This document shows positions 9,341-17,809 of a DNA stretch of 64,000 nucleotides, in pieces. Where the stretch lies: assembly GCA_016795365.1 (NCBI GenBank), contig JAEUHN010000054.1, positions 62,001 to 126,000 on the forward strand, read 5' to 3'. The translations under genes were made by a program, and so were the position numbers. The DNA is from Verrucomicrobiaceae bacterium (GTDB lineage: Bacteria > Verrucomicrobiota > Verrucomicrobiia > Verrucomicrobiales > Verrucomicrobiaceae). Under the pieces are notes generated by a model that saw only the letters and a list, made by a program, of their open reading frames with translations, did not search any database and had not been told where the DNA came from. Numbering within the stretch: position 1 is the first letter of the stretch; the number at the start of each line of letters is the position of its first letter.

Positions 9341-10177
9341 ATGCATCCCACCACCCTCGCTCTCATTCGTGCCGCCATTGAAGAAGATGTCGGCAGCGGA
9401 GATGTCACCTCGCAGTATTTCATTCCCGAACTCACGCGGTCCAAGGCCAAGATCATGGCCAAGGAGGCGGGCGTTCTCAGCGGCATTGAGATTGCGCTGG
9501 AAGTGTTTCGTCAGCTCGACAAGGGGCTGGGCATCTGGGCGCGCAAGGCCGATGGCGATGCTTTTGAGATCGGCGATGTGATCCTGGAAGTCGAAGGGCG
9601 CACGCGAAGCATTCTCACGGCGGAGCGCACGGCGCTGAATTTCCTTCAGCGGCTGAGCGGCATCGCGACGACCACGCGGCGTTACGTTGAAGCCGTGAAG
9701 CCACATCCTGTGAAGCTGCTGGACACTCGTAAGACCACACCTGGCTGGAGGCTCCTGGAAAAAGCGGCGGTCAAGGATGGCGGGGGAACCAACCACCGCA
9801 TCGGCCTCTACGATCAGGTGATGGTGAAGGACAATCACCACATGGCCTGTGGTCAGCTCGATGCGCTGCAATCAGCCATTGATCGGGTGCGCAAGGATCG
9901 TCCGGGGATCAAGGTTCAACTCGAAGCTGCGTCGCTGGAGCAAGTCGCCGATTTCCTCGCCCTTCGCGGCGTGGACATGATCCTGCTCGACAACATGTCC
10001 GTAGCGGAACTTCGCCAGGCGGTTCAGATCAATGAGGGGCGCGTCTTCCTGGAAGCCAGTGGTGGCATCACGCTCGACACCATCAAGGACGTGGCAGCCA
10101 CAGGCGTGGACGCGATCAGCGTGGGAGCGCTCACGCACTCGTCCAAGGCGGTCGATTTGTCGCTCGAAGTGCTCTAG
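9341..10177 (+). CDS. nadC: Nicotinate-nucleotide pyrophosphorylase (quinolinate phosphoribosyltransferase)
   Basis: Converts quinolinate and PRPP to nicotinate mononucleotide, CO2 and PPi in de novo NAD synthesis. At 278 residues it is normal for NadC. Signature segments are AERTALNFLQRLSG (94-107), LDTRKTTPG (127-135) and K145-DGGGTNHR (145-153), which line the quinolinate/PRPP site, followed by an alpha/beta barrel with ILLDNMS and ASGGI. The ATG at 9341 gives the expected N-terminus. No nadA or nadB is nearby. Its stop codon overlaps that of the convergent phosphate-transporter gene through a shared CTAG (10174-10177). Confidence 0.96.
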   Translation: MHPTTLALIRAAIEEDVGSGDVTSQYFIPELTRSKAKIMAKEAGVLSGIEIALEVFRQLDKGLGIWARKADGDAFEIGDVILEVEGRTRSILTAERTALNFLQRLSGIATTTRRYVEAVKPHPVKLLDTRKTTPGWRLLEKAAVKDGGGTNHRIGLYDQVMVKDNHHMACGQLDALQSAIDRVRKDRPGIKVQLEAASLEQVADFLALRGVDMILLDNMSVAELRQAVQINEGRVFLEASGGITLDTIKDVAATGVDAISVGALTHSSKAVDLSLEVL

Positions 10178-11313
10178 AACACCAGCTCCACGAGCTTCGC
10201 GATGCCGTAGGCCAGCACGGCGGTGATCGGCATCGTCATGATCCAGGCCCAGACAATGCGCTCCACGAGGCTCCACTCGATGGCATTCCAGCGGCGTGCA
10301 GCCCCCACACCCATGATGGAGGTGGTGATCGTGTGCGTGGTGCTCACCGGCATACCGAGCGTGCCGGTGACAGCGAGAATGGTGGCGGCCGTGGTTTCAG
10401 CAGCAAAGCCATGCACGGGCTTCATCTTTACCATCTTGTGGCCCAGCGTCTTGATGATGCGCCAGCCGCCAGCGTAGGTGCCGGCTGCCATCACGAGCGC
10501 GCAGGTGATCATGATCCAAAGGGGAATGCTCGCCGTCTTGTCGGGCACGCGGAGGAAGTGCAGCCAGCCGGGCAGGGTGTCCAGCTCACCCGCCTTGGTG
10601 GCTCCGTAGAGCGTCAGCATGATGATGCCCATGGTCTTTTGAGCGTCCGCGAGGCCGTGGCCGAATCCCATGTAGCCAGCGCTCAAAATTTGAAGCTTGC
10701 CGAACCACTTGTTGACCGTGTGCGGACGCCAGTTGCGGATCAGAGCGAACAACAATCCCATCACCAGGAAGCCGACCACCAGCCCCAGCAGAGGCGAGGT
10801 GATCATGGGAATGACAATCTTGTGGAAGATGCCTTCCATCTCGCCCGTGGGCTGGCCCGTGATTTTGTCCACCACCGGGAGGCCGGTCTTGGAGTCCATC
10901 TTGAGCCGGGACCAGATCAAGACATGCCAGTTCCATTTCCCATGCACGGATGCCATGGCTGCACCGATCAATCCGCCGAACAGGGCGTGGCTGGAACTGG
11001 ACGGCATGCCGAACCACCAGGTGATAAGGTTCCAGATGATGGCACCGAGCATGGCGCAGAGAATGGTGATTGAGGTGACGGCCACCACCTTGTCATCAAT
11101 GATGCCGCTGTGAACAGTCTTGGCCACGGCCTGGCCGAAGAAGGCACCAACGAGGTTGGTGCTGGCCGCCAGCAGCAGGGCGGCGCGTGGTGTCAGCACC
11201 TTGGTCGATACGACCGTGGCGATGGCGTTGGCGGTGTCGTGGAAGCCATTGATGTATTCAAAGGCCAGCACCACGAGCAGCACCACAAAGAGGAGGATCA
11301 ATGCGGCAGACAT
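10174..11313 (-). CDS. Inorganic phosphate transporter, PiT family
   Basis: Integral inner-membrane low-affinity phosphate symporter of 379 residues with about ten hydrophobic segments. The N-terminal signature GFHDTANAIATVVST and the C-terminal duplicate GFAAETTAATILAVTGTLG with PVSTTHTITTSIMGVG are the two inverted PiT motifs. A hydrophilic loop in the middle (about 145-170) separates the halves. It lies 12 bp downstream of a DUF47 gene on the same strand, the usual operon partner. Phosphate, rather than sulfate or metal, is inferred from that pairing. Confidence 0.93.
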   Translation of the reverse strand: MSAALILLFVVLLVVLAFEYINGFHDTANAIATVVSTKVLTPRAALLLAASTNLVGAFFGQAVAKTVHSGIIDDKVVAVTSITILCAMLGAIIWNLITWWFGMPSSSSHALFGGLIGAAMASVHGKWNWHVLIWSRLKMDSKTGLPVVDKITGQPTGEMEGIFHKIVIPMITSPLLGLVVGFLVMGLLFALIRNWRPHTVNKWFGKLQILSAGYMGFGHGLADAQKTMGIIMLTLYGATKAGELDTLPGWLHFLRVPDKTASIPLWIMITCALVMAAGTYAGGWRIIKTLGHKMVKMKPVHGFAAETTAATILAVTGTLGMPVSTTHTITTSIMGVGAARRWNAIEWSLVERIVWAWIMTMPITAVLAYGIAKLVELVF

Positions 11314-11325
11314 GAGTGGGCTGGA

Positions 11326-11955
11326 TCAGGAATACTTCAGCACGATGAGCGAGAGCACGTTGCCGGCATCGCGGCACTTATCGACGACCTTCTCCATCAG
11401 GTCGTAGAGGTCGCGCAGCATGATGACGCGCAGAGGATCGTGGTTGCCGCTGTAGAGATCCTTGAGCAGTTCCAGGATGAGCTTGTCAGCGTCGCCCTCG
11501 ATCTGCTGGAGCTTTGCGTTCATGTCCTTCATCCGCTCCAAGTGCATCTTCTTGCGCAGTTCGCCCACCATCTGGACCACGGTGTCGGCGGCCGTTTCCA
11601 TCATGCCCATCTGGCGGGAGAAATCGACACCCGCGAGCTTGCTCGAGCAGATGATGAAACGCTCGGCGATCTTCTCCACGGTCTTCGGGATTTTGTAGAG
11701 TGCGTTGCTCAGCGCCTCGATGTCCTCGCGCTCCAGCTCGGTGACGAAGGTCTTGCAGAGAGCCTCGTTGATCTCTTCGGTGATCTTCTTGTCCTTGCGG
11801 CGGACGAGCTTGAGTTCGTCCATGTTCTGGGCGGCCGGAGGCTGGGAGAACAAAGTCTTCAGGGCCTGGACGCCGTGGCGGGCTTCCTCGGCGCTCTTTT
11901 CCAGCAGGTCGTAGAAAATGTCGGTCTTGCCGAAGAGTTTTTGCAGGGAGATCAT
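11326..11955 (-). CDS. DUF47 family PhoU-like phosphate-transport regulator
   Basis: A 209-residue all-helical cytoplasmic protein beginning MISLQKLFGKTDIFYDLLE, typical of the DUF47/PhoU-like family, which accompanies PiT transporters and is thought to modulate them. The frame extends 35 codons further upstream, but that stretch is basic and unlike the family, so the ATG at 11955 is chosen. Acidic and charged helices (KKITEEINEALCK, ERFIICSSKLAGVDFSRQM) fit the PhoU-like bundle. It is first in a two-gene operon with the PiT gene. Confidence 0.9.
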   Translation of the reverse strand: MISLQKLFGKTDIFYDLLEKSAEEARHGVQALKTLFSQPPAAQNMDELKLVRRKDKKITEEINEALCKTFVTELEREDIEALSNALYKIPKTVEKIAERFIICSSKLAGVDFSRQMGMMETAADTVVQMVGELRKKMHLERMKDMNAKLQQIEGDADKLILELLKDLYSGNHDPLRVIMLRDLYDLMEKVVDKCRDAGNVLSLIVLKYS

Positions 11956-12100
11956 AAGCTGAGGAGGATGGTTGCGCGGCGAGTTAGAGCAGGGGAGGAG
12001 CAATGTGTCAAACTTGTAACCTTTTGCCGGTCGCTGCTGAAATTGATCACCGTGACGCAAGGCTTGTCAGCGTGCCCAACGGCAAGTAAGGCCTGTGCTT

Positions 12101-12745
12101 ATGACCAGTGACTTCGACCTTGCCCAGATTCTGTGGCACTACATGCACATGGGCCACGAGATGCAGCCCAGTGACGTCATCCTGGTGCTGGGCAGCAATG
12201 ATCTGCGGGTGGCCGAGCAGGGGGCTGATCTGTTCCTTCGCGGGCTGGCCCCTCGAATCGTTTTCTCCGGCAGTGTCGGGCGACTGACCGAGGGCGTGTT
12301 CAAGAAATCTGAGGCGGAGTGTTTTGCTGAGGTCGCCATCGCAAAAGGCGTGCCGGCCGAGGCCATCCTAATCGAGCCGCGCTCGACGAACACGGGTGAC
12401 AACATCGCCTTCTCCCGTGAACTGCTCGCCTCACAGGGCATTGATCCGCAGCGATTGATTATCGTGCAGAAGCCCTACATGGAGCGGCGCGCTTACGCGA
12501 CCTTCATGAACTTCTGGCCGGGGAAGGACATCCGCATCAGCTCGCCGCCCATCGCCTTTGCCGATTACCCAACACCCGAGCTGCCTCTCAAACTCATCAT
12601 CAACATCCTCGTTGGCGACGTGCAGCGCATCCGGGTCTATCCGGCGAAGGGCTTTCAGATCCCGCAGGACATCCCTGACGACGTGTGGTCCGCCTGGGAA
12701 GAACTCGTAGCTCGTGGTTACACGGGGCATCTGGTTCGTGATTGA
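12101..12745 (+). CDS. YdcF-like (DUF218) protein
   Basis: About 214 residues. The DUF218 fold is recognised from DVILVLGSNDLRVAEQGADL near the N-terminus, the IVFSGSVGR strand, the EPRSTNTGDNIAFSREL core (the conserved S/T-NT-EN-like motif) and the IVQKPYMERRAYATF strand-helix. YdcF-family proteins bind nucleotide-like ligands; some relatives act on envelope precursors, but no reaction can be assigned here. A GTG at 12095 is possible, but the ATG at 12101 has TAAGG about nine bases upstream and is preferred. No signal peptide, so cytoplasmic. Confidence 0.85.
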   Translation: MTSDFDLAQILWHYMHMGHEMQPSDVILVLGSNDLRVAEQGADLFLRGLAPRIVFSGSVGRLTEGVFKKSEAECFAEVAIAKGVPAEAILIEPRSTNTGDNIAFSRELLASQGIDPQRLIIVQKPYMERRAYATFMNFWPGKDIRISSPPIAFADYPTPELPLKLIINILVGDVQRIRVYPAKGFQIPQDIPDDVWSAWEELVARGYTGHLVRD

Positions 12746-12777
12746 TCGCCGCTCACAAGTGCGGATCATGCGCCACC

Positions 12778-14181
12778 ATGAATCCGCCAACCATCTCCCG
12801 TCGCTATTTGCTGCACACCGCTATCGCCGGAGTTGCAGGCACGCCTGTCGTGTTGCGCGCTGAAGACACTCCCAAGGGCACGAGTTTCCACGAAGACGCT
12901 CGAGATCTGCCGCTCGTGACCGATGTGGATGTCATCGTGTGCGGCGCGGGACCTGCGGGCATCGCCGCAGCGATCACAGCAGCACGTGCGGGAGCCAAGG
13001 TGCGCGTGTTTGAATGGCGCGGCTGTCTCGGCGGCGTGTGGACGGCCGGCTTGCTCGGCTACCTGCTCGACTTCGACAAACCGGGCTTCAATCAAGAACT
13101 GCTCAAACGTCTCGACGAGCGCGACATGCGCCGTGGCACAAGCTTGAAGAGCATTTGCTATGAACCGGAAGGCATGAAGCTGCTGCTGGAGGAGATGTTT
13201 GTGGAAGCGGGCGTGAAGTTCCAGCTCCACACCCGCGTGAGCGCCGCGTATCGCGAAGGCAAACGCCTCACCACCATCGTGACGGAGTCCAAAAGCGGAC
13301 GGCAGGCCTGGCGCGCTCCCGTGTTCATCGACACGACGGGCGATGGTGATCTAGGCGCGCTCGCCGGATGCAGCTTTGAATACGGCGAGTCCGATTCCTG
13401 CCCCTGCCAGCCGATGTCGCTCAACGCGCTGCTCGTTTGCAAAGATGCCGCCGCACTGGCTCCCTACATTCACAAGTCCGATCCCAGCAAGGCCGACGGC
13501 CTCGCGAAGGACGCACTGCTTGCCGAGATCCAGCGCACCGGGCACTTCCCGTCTTATTCAAAGCCGACTCTTTGGCAGGTGCGTGATGATTTGCTGCTCG
13601 TGATGATGAATCATCAATACGGCGTGCCGTGCTTTGACGCCGCGAAGATCACCGAGGCCACCGTGCAGGCCCGCGCGGAGATGCACAAGATCGTCAACGG
13701 TCTGCGCAAGCTCGGTGGCCCGTGGGAAGGCCTGCAAATCGCCGCCACCGCCGAACAGATTGGCGTGCGCGATGGCCGCCGCATCAAAGGCCGCTACGTG
13801 GTGAATAAGGACGACGTCATCGCCGGTGCCCGCTACGATGATGCCGTGGTGCGTGCGACCTTCAGCGTGGACATCCACGCGCTGAGTGCAGAGAACAACA
13901 AAACCGCCGCCTACCACAACGCTGGCATCAAAACGAAGCCCTACGACATCCCTCTGCGTGCGCTGATCGCCAAAGACGTGGACGGCCTCATGATGGCCGG
14001 CCGCAACATCAGCGGCGACTTCATCGCGCATGCGAGCTATCGCGTCACCGGCAACTCCGTGGCGATGGGTGAGGCTGCTGGCGTCACCGCGGCGCTTGCT
14101 GCGCTATCAAAGCGCCTGCCGCACGAGGTCCCGTGGAGCGAAGGAGCTGCGAAGCTCGCGCAGATCAGGAAGCCGGTGTGA
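12778..14181 (+). CDS. Tat-exported FAD-dependent oxidoreductase
   Basis: About 467 residues from the ATG at 12778. The N-terminus has a twin-arginine signal, SRRYLLHTAIAGVAG, ending near VVLRAED, so it is probably exported folded with its cofactor. The dinucleotide-binding motif GAGPAGIAAAITAARAGAKV is followed by an acidic strand end (FEWRG), and the C-terminal FAD motif DGLMMAGRNISGDFIAHASYRV fits the FAD_oxidored/FAD-dependent oxidoreductase family common in Planctomycetes and Verrucomicrobia. The substrate is unknown. Its TGA stop directly abuts the stop of convergent ppnP (TGATCA, 14179-14184). Confidence 0.87.
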   Translation: MNPPTISRRYLLHTAIAGVAGTPVVLRAEDTPKGTSFHEDARDLPLVTDVDVIVCGAGPAGIAAAITAARAGAKVRVFEWRGCLGGVWTAGLLGYLLDFDKPGFNQELLKRLDERDMRRGTSLKSICYEPEGMKLLLEEMFVEAGVKFQLHTRVSAAYREGKRLTTIVTESKSGRQAWRAPVFIDTTGDGDLGALAGCSFEYGESDSCPCQPMSLNALLVCKDAAALAPYIHKSDPSKADGLAKDALLAEIQRTGHFPSYSKPTLWQVRDDLLLVMMNHQYGVPCFDAAKITEATVQARAEMHKIVNGLRKLGGPWEGLQIAATAEQIGVRDGRRIKGRYVVNKDDVIAGARYDDAVVRATFSVDIHALSAENNKTAAYHNAGIKTKPYDIPLRALIAKDVDGLMMAGRNISGDFIAHASYRVTGNSVAMGEAAGVTAALAALSKRLPHEVPWSEGAAKLAQIRKPV

Positions 14182-14496
14182 TCAGCTCAGGAACGAGCAC
14201 ACATACTGGCAGATGCCTTCGGCCACGCTGATGGTGAAGCCGGAGTTGGCAGGCACATCGAAGTGGGTGCCTGCGCCATGGGTCTGCTTGCTGTCGCTGC
14301 CGTCGAGCTGCACCTCGCAGGTGCCATCGGTAATCTCCATCCGTTCAGCGGCTGCGGTGCCGAAGTGATAGGTGCCAGCGTAGATCAAGCCGAGCGTCTT
14401 CTTGCTCTGGTCGGCGAACAAAATGGTGTGAGAAACAACCTTGCCATCGAAATAGACGTTGGCTTTGGCGACGGCGGTGACGTTGGTGAAGTTCAT
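14182..14496 (-). CDS. ppnP: Pyrimidine/purine nucleoside phosphorylase PpnP (DUF1255/YaiE family)
   Basis: A 104-residue single-domain cupin, typical for PpnP, which phosphorolyses nucleosides to free base and ribose 1-phosphate. Family features seen are NVYFDGKVVSHT near the N-terminus, GTYHFGTAAAERMEITDG, and the C-terminal VPANSGFTISVAEGICQYVCSFL. The start is the ATG at 14496, because the upstream in-frame extension lacks family resemblance. The heptamer array at 14558-14599 lies only about 60 bp upstream, in the presumed promoter region. Confidence 0.88.
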   Translation of the reverse strand: MNFTNVTAVAKANVYFDGKVVSHTILFADQSKKTLGLIYAGTYHFGTAAAERMEITDGTCEVQLDGSDSKQTHGAGTHFDVPANSGFTISVAEGICQYVCSFLS

Positions 14497-14557
14497 GCAG
14501 ATGAATGAGTGGCGGTGCGCCGCTCTCTGTGCGCAGTTCTGGCCGATGTGCAACGAG

Positions 14558-14599
14558 GTTCTCGGTTCTCGGTTCTCGGTTCTCGGTTCTCGGTTCTCG
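14558..14599. repeat. Six perfect tandem GTTCTCG heptamers
   Basis: Six exact head-to-tail GTTCTCG units fill 14558-14599, the least degenerate array in the window. They are the same unit as the left arm inside mnmA. No clear opposite arm follows, but AGTCTGCT (14613-14620), identical to the 8 bases preceding the right arm in mnmA, lies 13 bp downstream, followed by one GAACCTT-like unit. This could be an element that lost or never had its second arm. It is part of the 327-bp gene-free stretch 14497-14823. Confidence 0.9.
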
Positions 14600-14680
14600 G
14601 TTTGGGCGCGGGAGTCTGCTCACGGCGGAACCTTCGTTTGGTCGCCATCTGGACTGAGCGTCACATCTCTGCCGCATCGG

Positions 14681-14765
14681 TGCTGGAGTTCAGCCTTCAG
14701 GCTGCGGAAGCATAGCTTCCGAAAGCCCGCCCAACGCCACAGGCTAAAGCCTGAACTCCAGCGCC
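14681..14765. repeat. REP/BIME-like element with three nested hairpins
   Basis: Two 23-nt arms (14682-14704 and, inverted, 14740-14762) match at about 20 positions. Each arm is itself a hairpin: CAGCCT-TC-AGGCTG in the left arm and CAGGCT-TT-AGCCTG in the right, so the differences keep the base pairing. Between them is a third hairpin, CGGAAGC-ATA-GCTTCCG (14704-14720). The conserved GAGTTCAGGCTTTAGCCTG-type palindrome looks like a dispersed extragenic element, sitting between ppnP and the next gene. Confidence 0.75.
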
Positions 14766-14823
14766 ACATCGAGTGTCCACCTGCCTGAGACGACCCGGAG
14801 TGTTCGTGGTGGGCTGATCAGGA

Positions 14824-15966
14824 TTACTTCCCTTTCTTTTCCTTCCACCATGCGGCGGCGGCGCGGGCATTGAGCGGGGGAATGATCATGCCTTGCTGTT
14901 CCGAGAGATTGCGCTGCGCTTCCTTGATCACATCGAGGCTGGGATCGGAGGTCATGGCCTGCACGAGGGCGCTCACGGCTTGGGGGTCCTTGGGGTAGCT
15001 GCCGAGCACATACGCAGCGCGGGCGCGGACCTCCACGGGGCGATCATGATCGAGGAGAAGCTTCACGAGTTGGGCGGGCTGAAGGTCGGCCTCGCTGCGA
15101 ATGGTGGGGTCCTGATAGATGGCCTGAACGGGGATGCGGTAGTCGGGCGGGAGACGCGAGAGCTGGCTGTAGTAGTTCTGCACCCGGATGATCTCCGCCT
15201 TCACACCATCACGCAGGCGGGCGATCTCGGGATCGTCGAGACTGCGCCAGAGATTGTCCATGGCTTCGCTGCTGCCCGTGGCGATGGCTTCATCGGCCCA
15301 GAAGGTGAGGCGGTTGCGCTCTTTGAGCAGGATGAGTTCCTGATTCACTGGCGAAGTCGCAGGCACCATGCTGGCCACTTGCAGGGCGGAGGAAAGGGAG
15401 CTGGAGCTTTCGCTGGTCTTGCCGCTGCTGGAGGGTTTCTCGTCCATCGCCTTCTTCATCTGATCAACGAGGCTGGCGAAGTTGCTCTCGGTGGCCTGCT
15501 GCTTGAGGGCGAGCGCATCGTATTGGCGCTGGAGGCGAAGGATGGCGTCGTTGGCCTTGGTGAGCGCGGCCTGGGCGGCTGCGAGGTCGGCCTGGGCGGA
15601 GGCGAGTTGCGGCACGCTCTCGAGTTCATGCCGCTGCTGGGTGACGGACTGGGCGCGTGCGAGCTGGGGCACGATTTCGTTTTGATAAAACGAATACAGC
15701 ATGGCCGCGAAGCTGCCGAAGGCGATCACCATGATCACGATCGAGGCGGCGAAGAATTTGGCGGGCAGCAAGGACCGGCGCTGGTTGGAGGCGTTCACGG
15801 TCGTGGTCGTGCGCTGGAGGCCGAGTTGGTTGGCTTTGGCCTCTTCGGCATCGGGGCGTCGGCGCAGCGTTTCCAGGGGCGGCACCGGAGGAGGGATCAC
15901 TGGCAATGGCTCGGGGCCTGGCACGGGCGGCGGGTCAGTGGGGTAATTTGGCAGTGAGGGAACCAT
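14824..15966 (-). CDS. Membrane-anchored coiled-coil protein with HEAT-like C-terminus, uncharacterised
   Basis: About 380 residues from the ATG at 15966 (an upstream extension overlaps the divergent exosortase leader and is less likely). The order is a Pro-rich cytoplasmic head (about 1-35), a basic linker, one membrane segment (about 70-95, FFAASIVIMVIAFGSFAAML), a Gln/Ala-rich coiled coil (about 100-185), a Ser-rich hinge, then an alpha-helical region with a HEAT-like repeat (VEVRARAAYVLGSYPKDPQAVSALVQAM). I recognise no family. It is divergent from the exosortase-EpsI gene, with fewer than 100 bp between the starts, so the two may be co-regulated. Confidence 0.75.
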   Translation of the reverse strand: MVPSLPNYPTDPPPVPGPEPLPVIPPPVPPLETLRRRPDAEEAKANQLGLQRTTTTVNASNQRRSLLPAKFFAASIVIMVIAFGSFAAMLYSFYQNEIVPQLARAQSVTQQRHELESVPQLASAQADLAAAQAALTKANDAILRLQRQYDALALKQQATESNFASLVDQMKKAMDEKPSSSGKTSESSSSLSSALQVASMVPATSPVNQELILLKERNRLTFWADEAIATGSSEAMDNLWRSLDDPEIARLRDGVKAEIIRVQNYYSQLSRLPPDYRIPVQAIYQDPTIRSEADLQPAQLVKLLLDHDRPVEVRARAAYVLGSYPKDPQAVSALVQAMTSDPSLDVIKEAQRNLSEQQGMIIPPLNARAAAAWWKEKKGK

Positions 15967-16057
15967 GCAGGAACAGAGTTGGGCGACTATGCGGCGAAAT
16001 GAAAATGCTTGCCAGAGGATTTCCTTCCGGCGACTGGCACGGCCCCCCGACCGGACC

Positions 16058-17758
16058 ATGAGTTCCTCTTCTTTACGACCTTCCTGGCTTTCCCCTGGTG
16101 TCCTTGGCTGGACCGTGTCGGGCGTGGTGCTCGTGCTGATGTTTGGATGGTGGCCTTACCAGCATTGGTATTTCGATGAGAAGCTGAGCATCTTCACAGG
16201 CTGGTGGCGCTTCACGGGCGAGAACGCCGAGTGGGCCTTCTGCCCCATCGTGCCGCTCGTGTCCGCATGGTTCGGCTGGCAGCAGCGGGCGAAACTGCGC
16301 GCCACGCCCGTCCGTGGGCACTGGTCGGGATTAGTGTTGCTGGCCCTGGCGATGCTGGCCTACTGGGTGGGCTATCAAGCGGACACCGCCTATCCAGGAT
16401 TCGCCGCGTTTCAGCTCATCGTCGCCGGGCTGATCCTGTGGTTGGGTGGCATCGAATGGATGCGCATTCTTTTCTTTCCCTGGCTCTTCCTGTCCTTCAT
16501 GTGGCCAGTGTATCCGCTAGAAGATCAGCTCGCTTCGCCCTTGCGTGTGATCACTGCTGGCTGGGCGTCGAAGATCCTCGACCTCATCGGGTTGGCCAAT
16601 GACAACGAGGGGTCCAAGATCCTGTCCTCCGCCGATGCGGCGCGCGGACTGATCCAGGGCCAACGCTTTCAACTCGACGTGGCGGACGCGTGCAGCGGCA
16701 TCCGATCACTTTACGCCCTCATGATGTTGGCTGCGCTTTATGGTTATGTGTTCCTTCGCGGACTCTGGCCAAGGTTGATCCTCTTCGTGAGTGCAGTGCC
16801 GCTGGCTGTGGCGGGAAACCTGGTGCGCATGATCCTCCTCGCGCTGGGCTCGGTGTGGTTCGGGTCGGAGGTGGCCATCGGTCGCATGGTGGATGGCGTG
16901 GAAGAGATCAGCCTCTTCCATGAGCTGGCGGGCTTCGCGGTTTTCGCTGTGGCGCTGGTGGGCATGTTTGCGATCTCATCCCTGCTGGAGGGCAAGCACT
17001 GGAAGCGCGCCAAACGCGTGGTCGCCCGCCCGGCCGATGCCGCAAGCGCCGAGTCGATCGCTGACCTCAAGCCGATGATCATCCGATCGAGCGTGGTGGC
17101 GCTGTTTGGTGCAGCCTCGATCCTTCGCTGCGCCTCGCCATCGAGTCAGCCTCCGCTGAGTCCCTCGCCAGTGAACATGGATCTTCCCGTGAGCCTCGGC
17201 GAGATGCAGAGCCAGGAGTTTCCGATGACCCAGGCCGAGCGTGACAACCTGAGCGCGGACATCACTTTGTCCCGGCGTGTTTACATTGGGCCTGGCGGGC
17301 GGCAGATGCTGGCGACGCTCGTGCTCAGTGGTCAGACCCGACGCGGCTTGCATCGCCCGGATGTGTGCCTTCCCGGTGCAGGCTGGAACATCGTGGGCCG
17401 CCAGGAAGTGCCGGTGATGCTTGGCGACGGGCGTGAAGAGGGCGCGATGATGATGCGCCTTTTCCGCGACATGCCTGATCCTCAAACCGGCGTGCTCAAG
17501 CGCCAGCGGGGCATCAATCTTTTCTGGTATCAAGGCTACGGCACGGCCACGCCTGATTACTACGGGCACGTCTTCACGACCTACTTCGACTCCATCCTCC
17601 GCAACCTGAACCATCGCTGGGCGCTGGTCTCGTTCTTCGTTCAACTACCGCCCACCGAGCCCGGCATGATGGATGGCATGACGGAGGCCAAGGGCCTGCT
17701 TGATCTCCAGGAGTTCATCCAGAAGATCGCGCCCCAGATGATTGTCACGCCGCCTTGA
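16058..17758 (+). CDS. Exosortase-EpsI fusion (membrane transpeptidase for C-terminal sorting)
   Basis: About 566 residues starting at the ATG at 16058. Residues about 15-330 are a polytopic exosortase domain with the catalytic triad pattern: Cys212 in VADACSGIRSLYAL, Arg257 in AGNLVRMILL and His288 in FHELAGFAVF. After a membrane segment, the C-terminal half (about 350-560) is the EpsI/exosortase-C-terminal-associated domain, seen from VYIGP, LHRPDVCLPGAGWNI and the FWYQGYGT segment. Exosortases process PEP-CTERM-type C-termini, usually alongside exopolysaccharide export. In many genomes EpsI is a separate gene; here it is fused. No protein with an obvious sorting tail is encoded in the window. 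Confidence 0.9.
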   Translation: MSSSSLRPSWLSPGVLGWTVSGVVLVLMFGWWPYQHWYFDEKLSIFTGWWRFTGENAEWAFCPIVPLVSAWFGWQQRAKLRATPVRGHWSGLVLLALAMLAYWVGYQADTAYPGFAAFQLIVAGLILWLGGIEWMRILFFPWLFLSFMWPVYPLEDQLASPLRVITAGWASKILDLIGLANDNEGSKILSSADAARGLIQGQRFQLDVADACSGIRSLYALMMLAALYGYVFLRGLWPRLILFVSAVPLAVAGNLVRMILLALGSVWFGSEVAIGRMVDGVEEISLFHELAGFAVFAVALVGMFAISSLLEGKHWKRAKRVVARPADAASAESIADLKPMIIRSSVVALFGAASILRCASPSSQPPLSPSPVNMDLPVSLGEMQSQEFPMTQAERDNLSADITLSRRVYIGPGGRQMLATLVLSGQTRRGLHRPDVCLPGAGWNIVGRQEVPVMLGDGREEGAMMMRLFRDMPDPQTGVLKRQRGINLFWYQGYGTATPDYYGHVFTTYFDSILRNLNHRWALVSFFVQLPPTEPGMMDGMTEAKGLLDLQEFIQKIAPQMIVTPP

Positions 17759-17809
17759 TGAAGGCGCTCCGTCGTTGACGTTGCGCTTGGTCGCATCCAT
17801 CGAAGCCTC

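Noticed and set aside
14459-14788. Small plus-strand open frames across the repeat region after ppnP.
   Set aside because: They translate the heptamer and hairpin repeats and have no conserved features.
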